Below, piece after piece: positions 1 to 5,673 of a stretch of 5,673 bases of DNA. The position numbers and the translations under genes were made by a program. Below the pieces are notes generated by a model that made no database searches, was not told the DNA's origin, and saw only the letters and a list, made by a program, of their open reading frames with translations. The DNA is taken from contig JAGVUH010000463.1 of NCBI GenBank assembly GCA_019136395.1, positions 1-5,673 of the forward strand, in the 5' to 3' direction. The stretch comes from Gammaproteobacteria bacterium (GTDB lineage: Bacteria > Pseudomonadota > Gammaproteobacteria > Chromatiales > Chromatiaceae). Within the stretch, counting starts at the first letter, position 1; the number at the start of each line of letters is the position of its first letter.

Positions 1-1
1 C

Positions 2-1767
<1,766 letters not shown>

Positions 1768-1771
<4 letters not shown>

Positions 1772-2202
1772 CTGGCCCGCGGCGTCGATGGGTTGACAAG
1801 CCCGCGGCCCGGGTGGTGAATTTCACGCCAAGGCCCTGCTACCGGCTGGCCAGGGACCAGTTTGGCGTCAGGGGGTCCCTGTACCCCATCGTTGAGGATG
1901 TAGGTCGCGACCCCGAGGCAGATCAGCGTGGCCAAGACCAGGAAAACCGTCAAACGGACAATTCGGCCAGGTCCAGGAGTTGCGCCCGGCAGCCAGCCGG
2001 GTGTCAGAAGCATGTAGTGCAAACCCCGGAGCCAGACCAGCGCGCCGATCACTAGCACCAGCTTACCGAGCCAGTCCGGCAGCATGGGTAGCAACACGGC
2101 GACCGCGACTCCGACCACCGCCATGATCAGGGGCACCTCCATGGCGTAGCCGCGCTGGGTCTCCGAGGGTCGCGGCCCCGCTGGAGCGCGTCGCATTTTC
2201 AC
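1768..2202 (-). CDS. hypothetical small integral membrane protein
   Basis: I do not recognise a family. The 144-residue product has three hydrophobic segments: about residues 24-41, 45-65 and 81-103 ([20 protein letters not shown]). The last is followed by a polar, Pro/Gly-rich C-terminal tail of about 40 residues with no cysteine or obvious catalytic motif. Third codon positions are strongly GC-rich, as in its neighbours, which supports real coding on this strand rather than on the shorter opposite-strand frame. The longest frame starts with GTG (2202-2200). An ATG two codons later (2196) and another at residue 21 (MEVPLIM), just before the first helix, are alternatives. A G-run about 5-8 bases ahead of the GTG is the only Shine-Dalgarno-like element, so the start is uncertain. 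The gene is convergent with the RND permease and divergent from the response regulator, so it is probably a single-gene transcript. Confidence 0.65.
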
Positions 2203-2255
2203 GCCCCGACCGCGCGGTGATAAGTTTTCTCCCCCATCTTCTTCAGCGGAGCAGG

Positions 2256-2275
2256 CATCACGGGCTCCCGTGGTG
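2256..2275. promoter_or_regulatory. imperfect inverted repeat, candidate operator
   Basis: Two 9-base arms (CATCACGGG and CCCGTGGTG) flank a 2-base centre. Eight of nine pairs are Watson-Crick and one is a T-G mismatch (wobble in RNA). There is no T-run on either side, so it is unlikely to be an intrinsic terminator. Its place between divergent genes fits a dimeric regulator site, but no consensus is recognised. Confidence 0.3.
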
Positions 2276-2306
2276 TAGAGATTGGGCTAGGGTTAGAAGA
2301 AAAGGT

Positions 2307-2318
2307 TGCACGAGTGCA
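2307..2318. promoter_or_regulatory. short inverted repeat TGCAC-GA-GTGCA, candidate operator
   Basis: Perfect 5-base arms surround a 2-base centre. It overlaps a TTGCAC hexamer (2306-2311) that resembles a -35 box but lacks a -10 at proper distance. A motif this short can arise by chance. Confidence 0.2.
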
Positions 2319-2356
2319 TCTTACACGCCTGGGGCTCTATCATGCCTTGCTCCGAT

Positions 2357-2370
2357 ATGAAGCGCTTCAT
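2357..2370. promoter_or_regulatory. perfect 14-bp palindrome ATGAAGCGCTTCAT, candidate operator
   Basis: All seven base pairs are symmetric with no spacer, which is typical of a site for a dimeric DNA-binding protein. It ends two bases before a TTGACG hexamer (2373-2378), about 80 bases upstream of the leader ORF and 125 upstream of the response-regulator ATG. Which gene it controls and what binds it cannot be told from the sequence. Confidence 0.35.
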
Positions 2371-2435
2371 CCTTGACGCAGCCATGGCATTGTTGGCGGA
2401 AATGAGCTTTATACCGCCGGCCCCAGCGGCCCCTG

Positions 2436-2441
2436 AGGAGG
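2436..2441 (+). promoter_or_regulatory. strong ribosome binding site of the leader ORF
   Basis: AGGAGG is a full match to the anti-Shine-Dalgarno core. It lies 7 bases before the ATG at 2449 and 10 before the in-frame ATG at 2452. It is better than the site used by the downstream response regulator, which is why the leader ORF deserves attention. Confidence 0.5.
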
Positions 2442-2448
2442 ATAGGCG

Positions 2449-2496
2449 ATGATGACCAGACCCAAGAGGCGGCCCGGGAAGGAGAACGCACGTTGA
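2449..2496 (+). CDS. putative 15-codon basic leader peptide ahead of the response regulator
   Basis: The frame reads MMTRPKRRPGKENAR and stops with TGA at 2494-2496. The last A of the stop is the first base of the response-regulator ATG, a TGATG arrangement typical of translational coupling. Six of 15 residues are Arg or Lys. The upstream AGGAGG is ideally spaced. The regulator's own Shine-Dalgarno lies inside this ORF, so ribosomes translating the leader would pass through it. The region resembles the regulator's start 44 bases downstream, suggesting origin by tandem duplication. It is too short to judge by codon use, and no known leader peptide is recognised. It could also be an abandoned start region with no function. 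Confidence 0.35.
   Translation: MMTRPKRRPGKENAR
2479..2484 (+). promoter_or_regulatory. ribosome binding site of the response regulator
   Basis: AAGGAG lies 11 bases before the ATG at 2496 and 8 bases before an in-frame TTG at 2493. The spacing slightly favours TTG and the codon favours ATG. The two starts differ by one residue. ATG is chosen because it also overlaps the leader stop. Confidence 0.55.
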
Positions 2497-3506
2497 TGAC
2501 CAATCCCAAAATCCTGGTGGTGGACGACGAACGGTTAGCCATCGAGGTGCTGTGCAATGCCATCGAAGACCTGGGCGATGTCAGTTATGCCACTAGCGGC
2601 ATGCAGGCCCTAGCGATGATGGCCGAAGCACCAGTGGATCTCATCCTGCTCGACGCCCGCATGCCCGACCTGGATGGCTATGACACCTGCGTCGCCCTCC
2701 AGCGGGACTATCCCGACATCCCCGTGGTGTTCGTGACCGCGGCTCACGACCCCAAGAGCGAGATCCGCGCCCTGGAGGCCGGGGCCAGTGATTTTATCAC
2801 CAAGCCCCTCAACCCGCCGGTGGTGCGCGCCCGGGTGACCATGCACCTCCGGTTCAAGGCCCAGAATGATCTGCTGCGTAACCTGAGCCACCGCGACCCC
2901 CTCACCGGCGTCGCCAACCGCCGCGCCCTGGAGGAGCGGCTGGCCGTGGAATGGCGGCGGGCGGCGCGCCATCGGTTCCCCTTGTCCCTGCTCATGTTGG
3001 ATGTCGATCACTTCAAGGCTTACAACGACCACTATGGCCACATCGCCGGCGATGCCTGTCTGGAGCGGGTGGCCGATGCCCTGAGCCAGACCATCGGCCG
3101 CGCCGAGGACCTGGTGGCGCGTTACGGCGGGGAGGAATTCGCCGCCCTGCTGGCGGGCAGCGGCCCGGAGGAGGCCCTCGCTCTGGCGGAGAAGGTGCGC
3201 GCGGCGGTGCAGGCCCTGGCCATCCCCCATGCCCGCTCCAGCGCCAGCGACTGGGTCAGCGTGAGCATTGGCGTTGCCAGTGTGCAGCCGGGCGGCGGGG
3301 CGGCGGGGTCCGCAGCCCCGGGCGGGGCCGGTGAGACGGGCGGGGCGGATGACTCAGTCAGGACGGGTGAGCAGGGCGAAGTCGGCAAGCCCAGCGTCGC
3401 CAGCCCGTCCGGATTCCAGATCAGCCAGGAACTCTTCGAACGCGCTGACCAGGCGCTCTACGCCGCCAAACAAGGAGGGCGCAATCGTGTGTGCGTGAAG
3501 CGGTAA
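2496..3506 (+). CDS. response regulator with diguanylate cyclase output (REC-GGDEF)
   Basis: This cytoplasmic signalling enzyme should condense two GTP to cyclic di-GMP when its receiver domain is phosphorylated. The product is 336 residues. The REC domain (about 5-120) has the acidic pair Asp10-Asp11, phospho-acceptor Asp53 (ILLDARMPDLDG), Thr81 and Lys103, so it looks functional. A short linker leads to the GGDEF domain from about 128, with DPLTGVANRR (134-143), LMLDVDHFKAYNDHYG and the active-site GGEEF at 211-215. The product-inhibition I-site RxxD is intact (Arg202-Asp205), five residues ahead of GGEEF. An unusual Gly/Ala-rich stretch of about 40 residues (264-306) interrupts the domain between the SIGVAS strand and the final helix ELFERADQALYAAK. 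The architecture resembles single-REC cyclases such as WspR, but no cognate kinase is in the window. Expression may be coupled to the overlapping leader ORF. TTG at 2493 is an alternative start. Confidence 0.97.
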   Translation: MTNPKILVVDDERLAIEVLCNAIEDLGDVSYATSGMQALAMMAEAPVDLILLDARMPDLDGYDTCVALQRDYPDIPVVFVTAAHDPKSEIRALEAGASDFITKPLNPPVVRARVTMHLRFKAQNDLLRNLSHRDPLTGVANRRALEERLAVEWRRAARHRFPLSLLMLDVDHFKAYNDHYGHIAGDACLERVADALSQTIGRAEDLVARYGGEEFAALLAGSGPEEALALAEKVRAAVQALAIPHARSSASDWVSVSIGVASVQPGGGAAGSAAPGGAGETGGADDSVRTGEQGEVGKPSVASPSGFQISQELFERADQALYAAKQGGRNRVCVKR

Positions 3507-3524
3507 TGTCGGATTCAGGGAAAA

Positions 3525-3641
3525 ATGTACCCGCGGACCTACAGCCTCCGTTCGTTCGAGAGCCCGTACGTCATGATGCTCAACTTCAAGGGCTTCGACC
3601 TGAACGGTAAGCGTGTCGCCACTACGCCGCTCCCCAGGTAG
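3525..3641 (+). CDS. possible 38-residue ORF, unrecognised
   Basis: The frame runs from ATG to TAG and includes the segment SPYVMMLNFKGFDLNGKR. Most third positions are G or C, unlike the rest of this interval, which hints at a real or formerly real coding segment. An AGGG four bases ahead of the ATG is a weak, close ribosome site. It lies in the same frame as the response regulator, six codons after that gene's TAA. It could be a small protein, a fragment of a deleted gene, or chance. No domain is recognised. Confidence 0.25.
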   Translation: MYPRTYSLRSFESPYVMMLNFKGFDLNGKRVATTPLPR

Positions 3642-3647
3642 GTCCGC

Positions 3648-3670
3648 CCGCCGATCCCCACTGATGGCGG
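3648..3670. other. bulged hairpin in the gene-poor interval
   Basis: CCGCC plus ATC pairs with GAT plus GGCGG around the loop CCCACT, with one bulged G, giving an 8-pair stem. It begins seven bases after the 38-codon ORF's stop. No T-run follows on either strand, so a classical Rho-independent terminator is not supported; it could still slow transcription or be chance. Confidence 0.2.
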
Positions 3671-3818
3671 TATCCCCCCCATCTGAGGCAACCACCCCGT
3701 TATGGTGTCATCATCGCCCTGAATTCGATGCTTTGAGAAGCCAAAGCCTGCGTATTCCACGCCATTCGGCCACCTGTTCCACCAATATCTGGCCCTGTGC
3801 GCTGCTTGCTTGCGCGGC

Positions 3819-5014
3819 CTAAACCGAGCTCCCGCCCGCGCGCCAGGCCAGCCAGGCGGCGGCGATGGCCAGGGTCACCAGGGTGACGGGCACCCCGGCG
3901 CGGGCGTGGGTGCGCCAGTCGAGGGTCAGCCCGCGCCGCGCCGCGGCATCGGCGACGATCAGGTTGGCGATGCTGCCCACCAGGAGGAGGTTGCCGGCCA
4001 GGGTGCTGGCCAGGGCCAGGATGGGGCCGGCCAGGGGGTCGGTCGCCACCGGCAGGAGCAACATCACCGCCGGCACGTTGGAGACCAGGTTGCTCAGCAG
4101 TACCGAGGCGCCGAAGAGTATCCCCGGTTGTTCCAGCGGCACCCCCATTGCCGCCAGGGCCGCTACCCCCTGGGCCACCAGGCCAACAGGACCAGCAGTT
4201 CCCAGTCCACCAGCCCCAGCATCTGGCGGGAATGCAGGCGGCGGCTGGTGAGTAGGACCCCGGCACCGATCAGGGCCGCCGCCTCGCGGGGCCAGGAGGT
4301 CAGCAGAAACACCCCGAGCAGTGCTCCCGCCACCAGCAGGCCCTTGGTGGTCTGCCAGGCGTCGAAGACCGGCGCCGCCTCGTCCGCGTCCGGCGAATGG
4401 AACGGCGCGACCTCCCGCCGGGCGTGCCAGCGTCCCCGCGTCTGCCAGGCCAGGATGGCCCAGGTCGCCAGCAGGCCCAGCAGGACCGGGACAATCACCT
4501 CGGCGACGTAGCCGCCAAAGGATAGTCCCAGGGTGGCGCCGATCAGCATGTTCTGCGGGTTGCCGATCAGGGTGGCGGCGGAGCCGACGTTGGCCGCGCA
4601 GGCCAGCCCCAGCAGGAAGGGCATGGGGTCCAGTTGGCGCCGCCGGCAGGCGTCGATCAGGACCGGCGCCACCGCCAGACAGACGACGTCGTTGCTGAAG
4701 ACCGCCGCGAGGGCCCCGACCACCACGACCAGGGCGCCCAGCAACAGCGTGGGGCGCAACGGCAGCGCCGCCAGCTTGAGGGTGACCCAGGCATAGAAGC
4801 CCCCCAGCCGCAGTTGCGCCGACAGCACCATGAAGGCGAAGAGCAGGATGAGGGTCGGCAGGTGGAGCGACTGCACCGCCGCCTCGGTACTGACCGCGCC
4901 CAGCCCCACCAGGGCGATGGCCCCCAGCAGGGCCACCCCGGTGCGGTCCAGTTGCAGAAAGGGGAGGTAGACGATGATGAAGACGAGGGTGACGGTGGCG
5001 ACCATATCGCCCAT
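3819..5014 (-). pseudogene. SLC13 / ion-transporter-superfamily anion permease, frameshifted
   Basis: An inner-membrane permease of the DASS/ArsB-like group, apparently inactivated. The N-terminal part (5014-4163) is 283 codons of membrane helices. It includes the half-site FSNDVVCLAVAP (about 106-117), with SND at 107-109, and NVGSAATLIGNPQNMLIG (142-159), a GNPQNM hairpin typical of this superfamily. After VDWELLVLL (269-277) the frame shifts and meets TAG at 4165-4163. The C-terminal part continues in another frame from about 4190 to 3819, with the second half-site SNLVSNVPAVMLLLP and the matching segment STLAGNLLLVGSIANLIV. From memory of the family, about 14 residues normally follow the DWxLL motif here, so a deletion of 3n+1 bases near 4190 fits better than a single-base error. 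Substrate is unknown. ATG at 5014 is chosen; ATG at 5005 is an alternative, and neither has a strong ribosome site. Both halves keep clean membrane segments, so the lesion looks recent, or is an assembly error. Confidence 0.85.
4163..4190 (-). other. frameshift/deletion junction in the transporter
   Basis: The upstream frame reads LLVLLAWWPRG and stops. The downstream frame reads GLVAQGVAALAAMG. The junction contains GGCC-TGGT-GGCC on the minus strand: a repeated GGCC that could be a slippage or deletion endpoint and can also fold as a small GC hairpin. Confidence 0.7.
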
Positions 5015-5140
5015 TCTAGTCCCACCACCCGCCTAAAGCCGGGACGGGCTTCGTGAAACGGACCCACCCGCTCCAAGGGGCGAACGAGGCCATGGGGTCA
5101 TTTAGCCACGGTACTCCAGGCCCGGGGGACATAAAAAGGT
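5015..5140. other. short divergent spacer between broken transporter and sensor gene
   Basis: This 126-base region should carry promoters for both divergent genes. No convincing -35/-10 pair was found on either strand. A CCCGGG palindrome and a run of A (5133-5137) are present but not diagnostic. Confidence 0.4.
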
Positions 5141-5673
5141 ATGCCCGCCCGCCGGCGATGGGCTATTGTGGTCTTACCAGACGCCAACCCTCCCCTCCCC
5201 CGCTCCGCTTTCGCCTCCGTGAACACCTTCAGCAACCTGGGTCCGCAGCCGTTTTCGCCCCGCGAACTCAAGCAGGGACTGGTCTTTATCGTCATCCTCC
5301 TCCTGTTTGCCGCCCTGATCGGCTATCAGGTCCTGGTCACGCGCTCGGCGGCCCAGGCGGCGGCCATTACCGATGCCAACAACCTGGCCCTTGTGCTGGA
5401 ATCCCAGATCAATGCCGAGTTCGACGCCGCGGCTCGCACGGTCCAGGTGGTTTCCGACACGCTCACGCCTGAGGCCCTGGTGCCGGGGCAATCGGAGCTT
5501 TACGCGGACCAGATCAATGCCTGGCTGAAATCCCATGCCGCCGGCCATCCCATTGCCACCGCGCTACGGATCTTTGACGCGCAAGGCCAGGGGCTCTATT
5601 GCAGTCTGGGCCAGGAGATACCGTTCTCGATCGCGGATCGGCCTTTTTTCCAGCAAGTTCGTGATGATCCCGC
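5141..5673 (+). CDS. membrane-anchored sensor protein with PDC/Cache-like domain, 3'-truncated by the window
   Basis: The frame is open from ATG 5141 (first start after an in-frame TAA at 5132) through the window end, giving 177 residues. A GGGGGA 11 bases upstream of the ATG is a possible ribosome site. GTG at 5168 and GTG at 5219 are alternatives. The last gives MNTFSNLGPQPFS..., a more usual short N-terminus, but it has no Shine-Dalgarno. One membrane helix lies at about 45-66 (LVFIVILLLFAALIGYQVLV). Then comes an extracytoplasmic sensor with a long helix (ITDANNLALVLESQINAEF...), followed by LRIFDAQGQGLY and IADRPFFQQVRDDP, a pattern seen in PDC/double-Cache ligand-binding domains. The second membrane helix and cytoplasmic output domain lie beyond the window; such proteins commonly end in GGDEF, EAL, histidine-kinase or chemoreceptor modules. 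The ligand and output are unknown. Confidence 0.85.
   Translation, partial: MPARRRWAIVVLPDANPPLPRSAFASVNTFSNLGPQPFSPRELKQGLVFIVILLLFAALIGYQVLVTRSAAQAAAITDANNLALVLESQINAEFDAAARTVQVVSDTLTPEALVPGQSELYADQINAWLKSHAAGHPIATALRIFDAQGQGLYCSLGQEIPFSIADRPFFQQVRDDP

Larger units (their letters stand above)
2203..2448. other. divergent spacer between membrane protein and response regulator; no gene
   Basis: This spacer has more A/T than the surrounding genes and holds no credible ORF beyond the leader that follows it. It must contain the promoters of both divergent genes. Three palindromes stand out (2256-2275, 2307-2318, 2357-2370). A TTGACG hexamer at 2373-2378 resembles a sigma70 -35 box and TTTATA/TATACC at 2408-2415 a -10, but they are about 30 bases apart and cannot form one promoter. 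TATCAT at 2338-2343 is a fair -10 without a matching -35. No promoter is therefore called with confidence. Confidence 0.5.
3507..3818. other. gene-poor interval between response regulator and broken transporter
   Basis: This 312-base stretch follows the response-regulator stop and precedes the C-terminal end of the opposite-strand transporter. Base composition falls nearer 50-55% GC, clearly below the flanking genes. It contains a 38-codon ORF (3525-3641), a bulged hairpin (3648-3670) and otherwise no ORF with convincing coding character on either strand. No intrinsic terminator with a T-run is visible for either convergent gene. The low GC and unrecognised content would fit a remnant of inserted or decayed DNA, but no insertion-sequence ends or target duplications were seen. 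Confidence 0.5.

Noticed and set aside
1813..2055. Plus-strand 80-codon frame opposite the small membrane protein
   Set aside because: The product is charged and featureless; the minus strand has three membrane segments and GC-biased third positions.
2330..2400. sigma54-type -24/-12 promoter (TGGCATTGTTGGC, or GGGG...TTGC)
   Set aside because: The GG and GC dinucleotides are not at the required spacing in either case.
2373..2415. TTGACG followed by TTTATA/TATACC as a sigma70 promoter for the response regulator
   Set aside because: The spacing is about 30 bases instead of 16-19, and no other -10 sits at the right distance from TTGACG.
2610..3230. Long minus-strand frame (206 codons) opposite the response regulator
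   Set aside because: It is an antisense shadow of a well-supported REC-GGDEF gene with intact motifs; its own translation has no recognisable domain.
4163..4180. Programmed ribosomal frameshift joining the two transporter halves
   Set aside because: The CAGGGGGTAG context is not a good tandem-slip heptamer, and slipping there would still leave out the residues the family normally has at this spot. Deletion fits better.
3810..4511. Plus-strand frame of 233 codons across the transporter
   Set aside because: Its translation is low-complexity Gln/Gly/Arg-rich, while the minus strand shows clear membrane helices and family motifs.

Overview
The window comes from a GC-rich bacterium. An RND efflux permease, a response-regulator diguanylate cyclase and a membrane-anchored periplasmic sensor suggest a Gram-negative proteobacterium, plausibly a gammaproteobacterium. 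That placement is inference; no rRNA or other phylogenetic marker is present.

Layout. Positions 2-1771 (+) hold the C-terminal half of an AcrB/CzcA-type RND permease whose 5' part lies outside the window. Its stop codon overlaps, in a CTAG, the stop of a convergent gene for a small three-helix membrane protein (1768-2202, -). A 290-bp lower-GC spacer follows, carrying three palindromes, and then a complete REC-GGDEF response regulator / diguanylate cyclase (2496-3506, +). A 15-codon basic leader ORF with its own strong Shine-Dalgarno ends on the regulator's ATG; it looks like a diverged 44-bp duplication of the initiation region. Positions 3507-3818 hold no recognisable gene, only a 38-codon ORF and a weak hairpin. 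Positions 3819-5014 (-) encode an SLC13/ion-transporter-superfamily anion permease that is broken: a frameshift, with an apparent loss of about 14 residues, separates its two well-preserved halves. Divergent from it, 5141 to the window end (+) is the start of a membrane-anchored protein with an extracytoplasmic PDC/Cache-like sensor domain.

How the genes relate. This is not one operon: strand changes at every gene. The RND permease presumably belongs to an operon entering from the left with its adaptor and outer-membrane partners. The response regulator makes cyclic di-GMP in response to phosphorylation by a kinase that is not in the window. The partial sensor at the right edge belongs to the class of proteins that often end in GGDEF/EAL or histidine-kinase modules, so it could be a second signalling gene, but its output domain is not visible.

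No CRISPR array, tRNA, rRNA, insertion sequence or complete novel multi-gene system was found. The most distinctive points are the duplicated initiation region and leader ORF, the palindromes ahead of it, the low-complexity insertion inside the GGDEF domain, and the deletion-frameshift in the transporter.
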